Assembly (NCBI RefSeq): GCF_044759095.2
Contig: NZ_JBIYSM020000025.1
Span: 1 to 63,607, forward strand
From: JBIYSM02 sp044759095
Lineage (GTDB): Bacteria > Bacillota > Bacilli > Brevibacillales > Brevibacillaceae
Length of the DNA stretch: 63,607 bases
Direction of reading: 5' to 3'
Shown here: positions 41,844 to 51,072 of the stretch, one piece after another
Numbering within the stretch: position 1 is the first letter of the stretch
Layout: each line of letters opens with the position of its first letter
Position numbers and translations under genes: made by a program
The notes under the pieces: model-generated
Database searches by the model: none
Told to the model about the DNA's origin: nothing
What the model saw: only the letters and a program-made list of their open reading frames with translations

Positions 41844-42027
41844 AGGCTTGCCTCCTGTAGTAGAGGGTAATCTAATCCTGTTTGGTAGTGTGTACCGAAC
41901 TGGACAAAACAGCCGAGGAAAATCTTGCTAGATCTCGTTCCAAGTGAAAGGAGGTAGGGTACGGTGCAGCGAAGCATATAGGGAATGTGACTGAGCGTTC
42001 GCTAGAAACACGATGGGAGAGGGTAGG

Positions 42028-43800
42028 ATGATGCGTGTACGTCCCGTAACGGAAGAAGCCTTCCGCCGGCTTGTCCGGACCGCCAAGCGGCAGGCTCCGG
42101 CCAGCATGTGGCTGAAAGGAGGCAATGTATTAAACGTCTACACGAAGGAATGGCAGCAGGTTCATATCGTCACATCGGGCGAGCGAATCGCTTATGTGGG
42201 TGAAAAGGAACCCGTTGTAGACGAAGGCACAGACATCCTCGATGCCGAGGGGTATTATCTGGTCCCCGGGTATATCGAGCCTCATGCACACCCCTTTCAA
42301 TGGTACAATCCCGCAACGCTGGCTGATTTTGCCTTGCAGACGGGAACGACGACGATGATCTCCGATACGTTGTTTCTCAACAGTCTTTTGCCCCCTGAGG
42401 AAGTAGCCGACATCATGGAAAAACTGCAGGCGCATCCCGTAAAACAGTTTTTTTGGGCGCGTCTGGACCCGCAAATTCGAGGACAGGCGGAAGATGCCGC
42501 ATACAGCAGGCAGGGCGTGGCGCAAATGGTGGCGAACCCGTTGGTCATTCAGGGGGGAGAGCTTACCGATTGGCAAGGAGTGTTGACGGAAGACGAAACG
42601 ATTTTATTCGGCCTCAAGTACGTTCGCGATGTGGGCAAACGAATGGAAGGGCATCATCCCGGCGCCTCCGTGGAGACACTGAACATTGCCGCAGCGGCGG
42701 GGATTACCGCTTGCCATGAGAGCATCACGGCCGAAGAGGTGATCAACCGGTTGCGCCTCGGTATGTATGCCACCCTGCGCCATTCCTCCATCCGTCCCGA
42801 TCTCCCGGAGCTGGTGAGCGGGCTTGTCCAGAGGGGAGTGCCGTGGTCGTCCCGCATGATGCTCACCTCCGACGGCAGCACACCGCCGATGATGCGTCAC
42901 GGGTTTACCGACTACATTCTCCGCGTCGCGATGGAATCGGGCATGCCGCCTCTCGAAGCGTACGTCATGGCTACCTTGAATCCGGCAGTCTACTACGGAC
43001 TTGACGGAGAGATCGGGGGAATCGCACCCGGCCGAGTCGCCGATGTGCTGTTCCTGACCAGTCCCGAAGAACCGACGCCAAAGCTGGTGATCGCCAACGG
43101 GCGAAGGGCAGTCAGAGAGGGTCAATTGCTTGAACCAACCGTTGAATTGAACTGGTCGGCGTACGGTTTTCCGCAGGTAAACCATATGCTGGACGGTCCG
43201 GTCAACCCGCAATGGTTCCGAATCCCGCATGAAGGAAAGGCGGTACCTGTTCTGGAAATGACAAACGCCGTCATTACCAAACTGAAGTGGGAAGAGCTGC
43301 CCGCTGACGAAGAGGGGTACGTTACGGTCGAGCAGGATCCGGAGCTTTCCTTTCTTTTCTGTCTGGATCCCCGCCAGAAGCGGCTGACGCAGGCAGTTGT
43401 CCGCGGATTCGGACAGATGATCGAGGGGATGGCCAGCACCTACACAGCGTCTGCCGACTGGTTGATTATCGGCCGCGATCCGAAGGCAATGACCAGGGCG
43501 CTCGAGCGGGTCATCAGGAATGGGGGCGGTATCGCGCTGGCGGAACAGGGGGGAATCTCAATGGAAATACCTCTGCCGCTCGCCGGCAAGCTGACGGACC
43601 GACCTATGGGCGAGATCATCGCAAAAGCGGAAGAGTTTGTAGAACAAATGCGGCAGAAAGGACATCGACATCTCGATCCGATTTATTCCTTGCTCTTCTT
43701 CACCGCTACGCATCTGCCGTTTGTGCGTCTGACCGGCGAAGGTCTGTACGACGTGAAGCAGGGAACGATCATTCTTCCCTCTCGAAAATGTGATGGATAA
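42028..43800 (+). CDS. YerA-type adenine deaminase-like amidohydrolase
   Basis: About 590 aa of the metal-dependent amidohydrolase superfamily, closest to the YerA branch of adenine deaminases. The metal-binding HxH appears as GYIEPHAHPFQWYNP (near residue 80), a further His in ACHESITAEEV, and the Asp in LTSDGSTPPMM. True AdeC enzymes carry different sequence around these sites, so adenine may not be the substrate. Its place after purD and before yerB matches B. subtilis gene order. ATG 42028 (or the adjacent 42031) has GGGAGAGGG 5 bp upstream; the frame starts at 42013 without a site. Confidence 0.82.
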   Translation: MMRVRPVTEEAFRRLVRTAKRQAPASMWLKGGNVLNVYTKEWQQVHIVTSGERIAYVGEKEPVVDEGTDILDAEGYYLVPGYIEPHAHPFQWYNPATLADFALQTGTTTMISDTLFLNSLLPPEEVADIMEKLQAHPVKQFFWARLDPQIRGQAEDAAYSRQGVAQMVANPLVIQGGELTDWQGVLTEDETILFGLKYVRDVGKRMEGHHPGASVETLNIAAAAGITACHESITAEEVINRLRLGMYATLRHSSIRPDLPELVSGLVQRGVPWSSRMMLTSDGSTPPMMRHGFTDYILRVAMESGMPPLEAYVMATLNPAVYYGLDGEIGGIAPGRVADVLFLTSPEEPTPKLVIANGRRAVREGQLLEPTVELNWSAYGFPQVNHMLDGPVNPQWFRIPHEGKAVPVLEMTNAVITKLKWEELPADEEGYVTVEQDPELSFLFCLDPRQKRLTQAVVRGFGQMIEGMASTYTASADWLIIGRDPKAMTRALERVIRNGGGIALAEQGGISMEIPLPLAGKLTDRPMGEIIAKAEEFVEQMRQKGHRHLDPIYSLLFFTATHLPFVRLTGEGLYDVKQGTIILPSRKCDG

Positions 43801-43912
43801 ACAACGCTTTACACTGGTGAATCATTGATATAGTTATTTGATTTCAATTTCATCAAAAAAATGGCTCTATCATGCTGGAGTAATATGTTTTTGCAAAAAA
43901 TATTTTTTTCTC

Positions 43913-43940
43913 TTGTAAATTTTCTAATTTATTTTACAAT
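43913..43940 (+). promoter_or_regulatory. Promoter of the Liv operon
   Basis: TTGTAA and TACAAT with a 16-bp AT-rich spacer, within an AT-rich 273-bp gap (43801-44073) that holds no gene. A TGGCTCT/AGAGCCA inverted repeat (43862-43868, 43947-43953) brackets the promoter. Confidence 0.6.
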
Positions 43941-44073
43941 TAAAAAAGAGCCAATCCCCATCTGACATGGAGGCCAATTTTGGCAGCCGCTCTCACAGTC
44001 GCAACCAGAAAAAACAAGTAGAAGGATTGGATTCAGAAAAATAAAGATTGATTAAAAGGGGGATTCAATTCGT

Positions 44074-45315
44074 ATGAAGAAACGCACTCAACTCGGTTTC
44101 TTATCCGCAGCGCTGGCAGCGAGCGTTGCACTGACTGGTTGCGCAGGCTCCAACAATGCCGGCGGCAGCAATGCCAGCGGCGGAGGCTCCACTCCAGCCC
44201 CGGCTCAGCAAGGCGGCTCCAGCGGGGGAGCGGCAGACGGCGGCAAGATCTTAATTGCTACCCAAACCCCACTCTCCGGCAACCAATCCTCTCTGGGGGA
44301 TGCGATTAAGACAGGTGCCGAGTACGCATTGAACCAGAGAAAAGAGGAATTCAAAGCGCTGGGCTTCGACGTGCAGCTCTTCCCGCAGGATGATCAGGCT
44401 GACCCGAAAATCGGCGTGTCCAATGCGGAAATGCTGATCTCCAACCCGGATGTACTGGGCGTTGTCGGTCACCTCAACTCTGGTGTAGCCATCCCGTCTT
44501 CCGTAAAATATGAAGAAGGCAAACTCGTGATGGTATCCCCGGCCAATACCGCAGTGAAACTGACGGAAGAAGGCAAGAAAACCGTTCACCGCATCTGCGC
44601 GCGCGACGACTCGCAAGGACCGAAAGCGGCGATGTACGCGAAAAATACGCTGGGCGTGAAGACTGCGTTCCTCATTCACGACAAGACAGCGTACGGCCAA
44701 GGTTTGGCTGATCAGGTAAAGTTGCAGTTTGAAAAAGACGGTGTGCAACTTCTCGGCTACGAGGGCATTACGCAAGGCGAGAAGGACTACAGCGCAGTAC
44801 TTAACCAGGTAACAGCGAAAAACCCTGACATCATCTTCTTCGGCGGACTCTATCCGGAAGGCGGCATCCTGATCAAGCAAGCCCGTGAAAAAGGCTACAA
44901 GGGTTATTTTATGGGTGGCGACGGTTTGGACTCTTCTGATATGATAAAAATTGCAGGCCCTGCAGTAGAAGGCGTTGTGTTCACTTCCGTAGCGGGTGAC
45001 GTCACGCAAACCGAAGAAGGCAAGAAATGGGCTGAAGAATACAAGAAAGCCACGAATAAACCGCTCGAAACCTACTCCGTATACGGTTTCGACTCCATGA
45101 ACGTCGTACTGAACGGCGTGCTGGAAGCCATCAAAGCGAACGGCGGCAAAAAACCATCCCGTGAACAGGTTCTCGAAGCTGTTCACAAGACCAAGGACTT
45201 CCAAGGTCAATTTACAAAAGTTACCTTCGACGACAAAGGTGACAACACCAACGCAGACGTATTCATCTACAAGTACGAAAAAGACAAATCTGTATTCGTA
45301 GGGAAGGCACAATAA
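44074..45315 (+). CDS. livJ: Branched-chain amino-acid binding lipoprotein
   Basis: 413-aa periplasmic-binding-type lipoprotein of the LivJ/LivK (Peripla_BP_6) family. The lipobox is ALTGC with Cys23, followed by a Gly/Ser-rich linker to about residue 60, then the two-lobed binding domain (QTPLSGNQSSLGDAIKTGAE and the FGGLYPEGG region). It delivers leucine, isoleucine or valine to LivHM. A related substrate such as urea or an aromatic acid cannot be excluded. Start ATG behind AAAAGGGGGATT. A partial terminator separates it from livH, as often seen when the binding protein is made in excess. Confidence 0.88.
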   Translation: MKKRTQLGFLSAALAASVALTGCAGSNNAGGSNASGGGSTPAPAQQGGSSGGAADGGKILIATQTPLSGNQSSLGDAIKTGAEYALNQRKEEFKALGFDVQLFPQDDQADPKIGVSNAEMLISNPDVLGVVGHLNSGVAIPSSVKYEEGKLVMVSPANTAVKLTEEGKKTVHRICARDDSQGPKAAMYAKNTLGVKTAFLIHDKTAYGQGLADQVKLQFEKDGVQLLGYEGITQGEKDYSAVLNQVTAKNPDIIFFGGLYPEGGILIKQAREKGYKGYFMGGDGLDSSDMIKIAGPAVEGVVFTSVAGDVTQTEEGKKWAEEYKKATNKPLETYSVYGFDSMNVVLNGVLEAIKANGGKKPSREQVLEAVHKTKDFQGQFTKVTFDDKGDNTNADVFIYKYEKDKSVFVGKAQ

Positions 45316-45357
45316 TTCTTCTCAGCCTAGACGTACCTCACTAGCCTCATCCACCCT

Positions 45358-45390
45358 AGGGGCGGCACGCAGGTGTTCGCCCCTTTTTCT
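45358..45390 (+). terminator. Intercistronic terminator between livJ and livH
   Basis: AGGGGCG pairs with CGCCCCT around a 13-nt loop, followed by TTTTTCTT. It probably lets only part of the transcription continue into the permease genes. Confidence 0.75.
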
Positions 45391-45447
45391 TGGGTGGCAC
45401 CGAATACAGAAAATTATTAAGTTTATGAAGGAATGAGGGATCAACGC

Positions 45448-46401
45448 ATGCTGCTCGGCATTTTACCTCAGGTATTGGTTGACGGTTTAACACTCGGATT
45501 TATGTACGCTGTCGTCGCACTCGGCTACACCATGGTTTACGGTATTCTTGAATTCATCAACTTCGCCCACGGAGAGATTTTCATGGTGGGTGCCTTTGTA
45601 GGAACAGAAGTCCTGCTCATCTCTGACGCACTCGGCGCACTGGAAGGCATGAATCCGTTTGTCGCCCTGTTCCTGATGCTTCTGTTTGCGATGGGTATTA
45701 CCGGGGCGCTTGGCGTCGGAATCGAACGCATAGCCTATCGGCCGCTTCGCAGCGCACCCCGCCTTGTTCCGCTGATCTCTGCCATCGGTGTATCATTCCT
45801 GCTGCAAGACCTGGTTCGTTTTACAGAAGCGATTGCTCGCAATGAATTTTATTTGAATAGTCCGATTTTGTTTACAGGTTCTGTTTCCTTGGGTGGCATA
45901 GCAACCATTCCGGTAAAAGGTCTGATTGTGATTGTCCTTGCGATCGTGATGATGATAGCCTTGACGCTGTTCGTGAACAAAACAAAATGGGGAATTGCCA
46001 TGCGTGCCGTAGCGCAGGATCAAACCACGGCTTCGCTGATGACCATAAATGTAGACAAAGTGATCATGCTTACCTTTCTGATCGGCTCCAGCCTGGGCGG
46101 AGCCACCGGCGTACTGTTTGCGCAAAACTACGGAACCATTGACCCGTACATTGGATTTATTCTCGGCTTAAAAGCATTTACCGCTGCCGTACTGGGCGGG
46201 ATTGGCAACCTCCGCGGCGCGATGGTGGGCGGTGTGCTGCTCGGTCTGTTGGAGTCCCTCTCCGGCGCGTACATGGGTCCGCTGACTGGCGGCGCATTTG
46301 GTGCCGAGTACAAGGACGTATTTGCGTTCAGTATTTTAATTCTCGTGCTTCTGTTCAAACCGGAAGGTCTGTTTGGCGAAGCCGTGAAAGAGAAAGTGTA
46401 G
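45448..46401 (+). CDS. livH: Branched-chain amino-acid ABC permease LivH
   Basis: 317-aa membrane permease with about eight hydrophobic segments. The family N-terminus LTLGFMYAVVALGYTMVYGI and the IEFINFAHGE-like EFINFAHGEIFM are present, with the conserved AVAQDQTTASLM loop near 195-210 that contacts the ATPases. The start is ATG 45448 with GAGGG 8 bp upstream; ATG 45433 lies directly on AAGGA and is less likely. Confidence 0.92.
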   Translation: MLLGILPQVLVDGLTLGFMYAVVALGYTMVYGILEFINFAHGEIFMVGAFVGTEVLLISDALGALEGMNPFVALFLMLLFAMGITGALGVGIERIAYRPLRSAPRLVPLISAIGVSFLLQDLVRFTEAIARNEFYLNSPILFTGSVSLGGIATIPVKGLIVIVLAIVMMIALTLFVNKTKWGIAMRAVAQDQTTASLMTINVDKVIMLTFLIGSSLGGATGVLFAQNYGTIDPYIGFILGLKAFTAAVLGGIGNLRGAMVGGVLLGLLESLSGAYMGPLTGGAFGAEYKDVFAFSILILVLLFKPEGLFGEAVKEKV

Positions 46402-46411
46402 GTGAGAGCAA

Positions 46412-47686
46412 GTGGCTAAATTCGTAACCGGTTCGTTCAAGGGTGTTCCGCTTCTCTTTACCCTGATTTGGATTGCCGTATTTGCTTCAGCGTTGCATTT
46501 TATGGACAAGTCCGTAATGGCGTTTCTCGGAATCTTGTCTTCCATTATCGTCATCTACTATACCAACACGACGAAGAAGATTCAGATGCTGCTGGGAGCG
46601 GCAGTGCTGCTTTTGATCATTCCGCTCGTTGCCGGTGACAACCGCTACTACATGGAAGTGGCGTCGCAGGTTGGGATCTACGTAGCCATGGCATTGGGAC
46701 TCAACATTGTAGTAGGCTTCGCCGGCTTGTTGGACCTTGGATACGTGGCATTCTTCGCTGCCGGTGCTTACGCGTACGCCATCTTCTCTACCTCGCAGGC
46801 CAACGAATTTATCGCGGGCAACCTGTTCCCTTTGAGCGGTGAATGGTTTTGGCCGTTCCTGATTGTCGGGTTGATCGTCGCTGCGATTTTCGGGATTTTG
46901 CTGGGTCTGCCTGTTCTCCGTGTAAAAGGTGACTACCTGGCCATCGTTACCCTTGGTTTTGGCGAGATTATTCGGATTATTTTTAACAACCTGGATAAGC
47001 CCGTAAACATTACCAACGGGCCGCAAGGGATCACTCCGATTCCGTCGCCGGAGCTGTTCGGTCTCAAAATGGGCACACCGTTCTACTTCTACTTTATTAC
47101 GCTGATTGTCATCGCCTTCATCGTCTTAGCCAACATCCGCTTCGAGCACTCCCGTCTGGGACGCGCGTGGATCGCGGTGCGCGAGGATGAACTGGCTGCC
47201 CAATCGATGGGGATTTCGCTCCTGAACACCAAGCTGGCGGCGTTTGCGACCGGTGCTTCCTTTGCCGGAGTGGTCGGTGTGATCTTTGCGGCCAAGCAGA
47301 CATTTATCGACCCGACGTCTTTTACGCTGATGGAGTCCATCGGGATTCTGGTCATGGTGATTCTGGGCGGCAGCGGCAGCATCCCGGGTGTTGTCCTGGG
47401 AGCGGCGTTTGTCACCGTGCTTCAGGTGCAGCTGTTGAAGGAGTTCTCCAACTTCCTGCACACCCTGCAGCAATCCGGCATCATCAACCTGCCGAACCAA
47501 TTGGACCCTTCCAAGTTCCAACGCCTGATTTTCGGAATTATGCTGATTCTCGTCGCGCTCTACCGTCCGAACGGTCTGATTCCGGCGAAGCGCAAGAAAA
47601 ACGATATCGACGCCATCAAGGGCAGCGCCTATGCCAAGGAAAAACTGGGTATCCTCGGCAAGCTACCGCAAGGCAAGCAGTCGTAG
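46412..47686 (+). CDS. livM: Branched-chain amino-acid ABC permease LivM
   Basis: 424-aa partner permease. An extended N-terminal region with four hydrophobic segments precedes the core GLNIVVGFAGLLDLGYVAFF (about 85-105). The loop RAWIAVREDELAAQSMGI is the ATPase contact. GTG start, 10 bp after livH. The long N-terminus is usual for LivM compared with LivH. Confidence 0.92.
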   Translation: MAKFVTGSFKGVPLLFTLIWIAVFASALHFMDKSVMAFLGILSSIIVIYYTNTTKKIQMLLGAAVLLLIIPLVAGDNRYYMEVASQVGIYVAMALGLNIVVGFAGLLDLGYVAFFAAGAYAYAIFSTSQANEFIAGNLFPLSGEWFWPFLIVGLIVAAIFGILLGLPVLRVKGDYLAIVTLGFGEIIRIIFNNLDKPVNITNGPQGITPIPSPELFGLKMGTPFYFYFITLIVIAFIVLANIRFEHSRLGRAWIAVREDELAAQSMGISLLNTKLAAFATGASFAGVVGVIFAAKQTFIDPTSFTLMESIGILVMVILGGSGSIPGVVLGAAFVTVLQVQLLKEFSNFLHTLQQSGIINLPNQLDPSKFQRLIFGIMLILVALYRPNGLIPAKRKKNDIDAIKGSAYAKEKLGILGKLPQGKQS

Positions 47687-47705
47687 CGGACAAGGAGGGA
47701 ATAGA

Positions 47706-48482
47706 ATGGCACTATTGGAAGCAAACGGCCTGACGAAGCGGTTCGGCGGACTCGTCGCCAACCAGGACGTCACCGTGAAGATCGATAAGGGAACGATTAC
47801 AGCCGTCATTGGTCCGAACGGCGCCGGGAAAACCACGTTTTTCAACATGATTACAGGCTTCTATGAACCGGATGAGGGAGAGATTCTCCTGAACGGGAAA
47901 AGCATCAAGGGACTTCGTCCGGATCAAATCGCCGCGTACGGCATCACCCGGACCTTTCAAAACATTCGCCTGTTCAAAGAGATGACGGCTTTGGAAAACG
48001 TGATGGTCGGTGTTCACAGCCGCCTGTCCGCAGGGATTTTGGGTATCCTGTTCAATACCAAGCGGGTGCGTGAGGAAGAGGAACGCGCACGTGTGGAAGC
48101 GTACCAGCTGATGGAGTACGTCGGTATTTCCCACGTCGCGAACGAAGCGGCCGGAAGCCTGCCGTACGGCTTGCAGCGCCGCCTGGAAATCGCCCGCGCA
48201 TTGGCCACCAATCCGCAGATCATTTTGCTTGACGAGCCGGCTGCAGGGATGAACCCGCGGGAGACGCTTGAGATGACCGACTTTATCCGCCGTTTGAAAA
48301 AAGAGCTGGATTTGACCATCATTTTGATTGAACACGACATGAAGCTCGTCATGGGCTTGAGCGAATACATCCACGTGCTGGACTACGGACGCAAAATTGC
48401 CGAGGGGACTCCGGAGCAGATCCGCAACAACCCGAACGTGATCGAAGCGTACCTCGGCAAGAGCGCGACGGAAGTGTCGTAA
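47706..48482 (+). CDS. livG: Branched-chain amino-acid ABC ATPase LivG
   Basis: 258-aa ATPase. Walker A GPNGAGKTTFFN (about 38-49), the LivG-specific ITRFQNI-like GITRTFQNIRLF, a signature region LPYGLQRRLEIARAL, and Walker B ILLDEPAAGMNP. ATG 47706 is preceded by AAGGAGGG; an in-frame start at 47631 lies inside livM and is rejected. It pairs with LivF. Confidence 0.93.
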   Translation: MALLEANGLTKRFGGLVANQDVTVKIDKGTITAVIGPNGAGKTTFFNMITGFYEPDEGEILLNGKSIKGLRPDQIAAYGITRTFQNIRLFKEMTALENVMVGVHSRLSAGILGILFNTKRVREEEERARVEAYQLMEYVGISHVANEAAGSLPYGLQRRLEIARALATNPQIILLDEPAAGMNPRETLEMTDFIRRLKKELDLTIILIEHDMKLVMGLSEYIHVLDYGRKIAEGTPEQIRNNPNVIEAYLGKSATEVS

Positions 48483-48498
48483 GAGGGGGGAACGAGAC

Positions 48499-49206
48499 AT
48501 GGCACTGCTGGAACTGCAAAACGTACACACCTATTACGGCGGTATTCACGCACTGAAAGGTTTAAGCATCCGGGTCGAGGAGGGTGAGGTCGTCACCTTG
48601 ATCGGCTCCAACGGGGCAGGCAAGTCGACGACGTTGAAAACCATTTGCGGACAGACACGCGCCCGCGAAGGGAAAGTCTTTTTCAACGGCCAAGACATCA
48701 CCGGAATGCGCACGCACGATATTGCGCAGCTGGGAATCGCCCACGTGCCGGAAGGGCGCCGCATCTTTCCGAAACTGACCGTGCGGGAGAATCTGGAGAT
48801 GGGGGCCTTTTCCGTGACCGACAAGGCGCTCGTTGAAGAGGGGATCGAGCGGGCCTTCCGCTACTTCCCGCGCTTGAAAGAGCGGATGAATCAAAAGGGC
48901 GGCACGATGTCCGGGGGCGAACAGCAGATGTTGGCCATCGCCCGCGGATTGATGATGAAGCCGAAGATTCTGATGCTGGACGAGCCGTCCATGGGTCTCG
49001 CTCCGATTCTGGTGGAGCTGATCTTTGACATCGTGACCGAGCTCAATCGCGAAGGCATGACGATTCTTTTGGTAGAGCAAAACGCCAACCAGGCGCTCTC
49101 CGTTGCCAACCGCGGCTACGTTATTCAAACCGGTGAGATCATTCTTCAGGATGATGCCCGGACGCTGTTGGCCAATCCGCAAGTGCGGGAAGCCTACCTG
49201 GCCTAA
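48499..49206 (+). CDS. livF: Branched-chain amino-acid ABC ATPase LivF
   Basis: 235-aa ATPase. N-terminal LELQNVHTYYGGIHALKG, Walker A GSNGAGKSTTLK (about 37-48), MSGGEQQMLAIARGL signature, Walker B LMLDEPSMGLAP and the LVEQNANQAL H-loop region. Start ATG 16 bp after livG with AGAGGGGGGAACGAG. Final gene of the operon. Confidence 0.94.
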   Translation: MALLELQNVHTYYGGIHALKGLSIRVEEGEVVTLIGSNGAGKSTTLKTICGQTRAREGKVFFNGQDITGMRTHDIAQLGIAHVPEGRRIFPKLTVRENLEMGAFSVTDKALVEEGIERAFRYFPRLKERMNQKGGTMSGGEQQMLAIARGLMMKPKILMLDEPSMGLAPILVELIFDIVTELNREGMTILLVEQNANQALSVANRGYVIQTGEIILQDDARTLLANPQVREAYLA

Positions 49207-49520
49207 TCTGTGGACAAGAACCGATGGAACTCAAACGAGTCCATCGGTTTTTTGCTGCAGCGCCACCTGACGCCAAGGGTGGGGCCATACGCCATTTTGA
49301 CAAAGGTAGCTGCTCCACCTGCGTCAGGATAGGCACGGGACATGGCGGCGAAGGAGTAAGCCAGAGGAAAGCTTAACAAAATCACCAGCAGCCAGGCAAG
49401 CAAGGAAGCGGGTCCGGCGACGTTGGCCGTGCTGCCGGAGAGAAACAGGACACCGGATCCGAGGATGGCCGCCACGTAGAGGGAGGTGCAGTGGGACAAT
49501 CCGATGGAGCGTTGGTTCAA
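49203..49520 (-). pseudogene. Truncated amino-acid permease (APC family) remnant
   Basis: An open frame of 105 codons on the minus strand encodes the first part of an APC-type amino-acid permease (AILGSGVLFLSGSTANVAGPA, then LLAWLLVILLSFPLAYSFAAMSRAYPDAGGAA). Full-length relatives are about 400-450 aa. After about 83 residues (MAYGPTLGV) the homology-like part stops and the frame reads through the livF terminator, so the last 20 residues are junk. A ribosome site GAAAGGAG precedes a TTG start. It is most likely the 5' stump left by a deletion that removed the rest of the gene. Confidence 0.7.
49218..49253 (+). terminator. Terminator after livF
   Basis: ACCGATGGA(A)CTC pairs with GAGTCCATCGGT, followed by TTTTTT. 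The 3' end of a permease remnant on the other strand runs into this sequence. Confidence 0.88.
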
Positions 49521-49570
49521 GGCAATCTCTCCTTTCTGCAGGAATCTTCTGTTATGATAGAAAAAACTGA

Positions 49571-49585
49571 CCCTTTTCGAAAGGG
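49571..49585. promoter_or_regulatory. Palindrome between permease remnant and MocR gene
   Basis: CCCTTTTCGAAAGGG, a perfect inverted repeat in the 107-bp divergent gap. A possible operator for the MocR regulator or its neighbour. Confidence 0.35.
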
Positions 49586-49627
49586 ACAGAATTTCTGAAT
49601 GCGTAGTGGTCAGATGGAGGGAAGGCA

Positions 49628-51061
49628 GTGGATATCAGTCCGCGCTTGGACGAAGGGGCAGAGCAGCCTTTATATATGCAGTTGTACCATTATTTTCGCG
49701 AGGAGATACAGACGGGGCGGCTTCCGTCTGCCACACGACTGCCATCCGTTCGGGATTTGTGCCGCTTTCTGCAGCTGAGCAAAACAACGGTAGAGTCGGC
49801 GTACCATCAGCTGATGGCGGAAGGATACATTGAAAGCCGGGAGAGGAGCGGTTTCTATGTGGTGGAGATGGACTCGGAACTGACGGCCTCTCCTGCTGCG
49901 CCCACCTCCCCTCTCCTGTCAGCCGGGGAGGGCTTGAAAAAGGAAACGATCCGTTACGATTTCCACCCGGCCAGAGTGGAGGCGGAACACTTTCCCTTTG
50001 ATCTGTGGCGCAAGTACACCAATCAATGCTTCCGTGCGGAGCACAAGGAGATCATTCACTATGGAGACCGTCAGGGGGAGCCGGAACTGCGGGAACAGCT
50101 GGCCTCCTATCTGCGGAGGGCGCGCGGTGTCAACTGCACCGCGGATCAAATTGTGCTGGCGGCCGGTACCCAGTTGATTATCAACCTGCTTTGTCAAATG
50201 ATCGGAGTCGACGGGCGCCCCGTCGCGATGGAAGAGCCGGGGTACAATGGAGTTCGCTCCGTGTTTGTGCATCTCGGGTATGCGCTTCGTCCCATTCCCC
50301 TGGAAGATGACGGTATCGATGTAGAAGCATTGGCATCAAGTGACGCGCGGCTTGTCTACATTACGCCGTCCCATCAGGATCCGTCGGGGGCTGTGATGCC
50401 GTTCGCCAAACGGATGAGACTGCTGCAATGGGCGGCGAAAGCGAACGGGCTCATCATCGAAGACGATTATGACGGCGAGTTTCGCTACCACGGCAAACCG
50501 ATTCCTTCCCTGCAGGGCATGGATACCCACGGAAACGTCGTCTATATTGGCACGTTTTCCAAGTCGCTGCTCCCCGCCATTCGCATCAGTTACATGGTGC
50601 TGCCTCCGGGGCTGCTCGCCATTTTTCACGGTCGCTTTTCCACGTACGATCAGAGTGTGTCCCCGATTCACCAAAAGGTGCTGGCTCTGTTCATGAAAAA
50701 CGGAGAATGGGAGCGGCACATCCGCAAGATGCGTACGATCTACCAGAAAAAACACGATGTCATGCTTCATGCGCTGCGGGCGGTGATGGGACAGCATGTG
50801 CAGGTCAGAGGGCAGGATGCGGGTTTGTCCGTGACGCTGGAAGTGAACAGCCGGCTGTCAGCGGATGAGCTTGCGCAGGAGGCGGAGCGGGCCGGAATTC
50901 GCGTCTATCCGACGACCGGGAAATGGCTGCATCCGCCGCAAAACCGTCCGCCTGCTTTTCAGCTGGGCTTCGGCGGTTTGACGGTTGAGCAGATCGAGGA
51001 GGGGATCCGGCAGCTGTACCGGTGTTGGAAGCCTTTCCTCGAAAAGAAGGCCGGGACGTAG
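49628..51061 (+). CDS. MocR/PdxR-type regulator (GntR-aminotransferase fusion)
   Basis: 477 aa. The N-terminal GntR winged helix spans about residues 10-78 (LPSVRDLCRFLQLSKTTVES is the reading helix region). It is joined to a class I aminotransferase-like domain with the PLP lysine Lys312 in FSKSLLPAIR. These proteins sense PLP or an amino-acid adduct and regulate neighbouring genes. azlC and azlD follow in one run, so this is a likely regulator of azlCD. Start GTG with GGAGGGAAG 4-5 bp upstream. The divergent permease is broken. Confidence 0.9.
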   Translation: MDISPRLDEGAEQPLYMQLYHYFREEIQTGRLPSATRLPSVRDLCRFLQLSKTTVESAYHQLMAEGYIESRERSGFYVVEMDSELTASPAAPTSPLLSAGEGLKKETIRYDFHPARVEAEHFPFDLWRKYTNQCFRAEHKEIIHYGDRQGEPELREQLASYLRRARGVNCTADQIVLAAGTQLIINLLCQMIGVDGRPVAMEEPGYNGVRSVFVHLGYALRPIPLEDDGIDVEALASSDARLVYITPSHQDPSGAVMPFAKRMRLLQWAAKANGLIIEDDYDGEFRYHGKPIPSLQGMDTHGNVVYIGTFSKSLLPAIRISYMVLPPGLLAIFHGRFSTYDQSVSPIHQKVLALFMKNGEWERHIRKMRTIYQKKHDVMLHALRAVMGQHVQVRGQDAGLSVTLEVNSRLSADELAQEAERAGIRVYPTTGKWLHPPQNRPPAFQLGFGGLTVEQIEEGIRQLYRCWKPFLEKKAGT

Positions 51062-51072
51062 GAGGGAGAAAT

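Noticed and set aside
41940..41990. Possible leader peptide before the YerA-type gene (AAAGGAGG followed by GTG and four codons)
   Set aside because: The frame is only five codons and has no matching attenuator. It cannot be separated from chance.
43913..43935. CodY-like box in the Liv promoter (AATTTTCTAATTTAT)
   Set aside because: Only about 10 of 15 positions match the CodY consensus, and the region is generally AT-rich.
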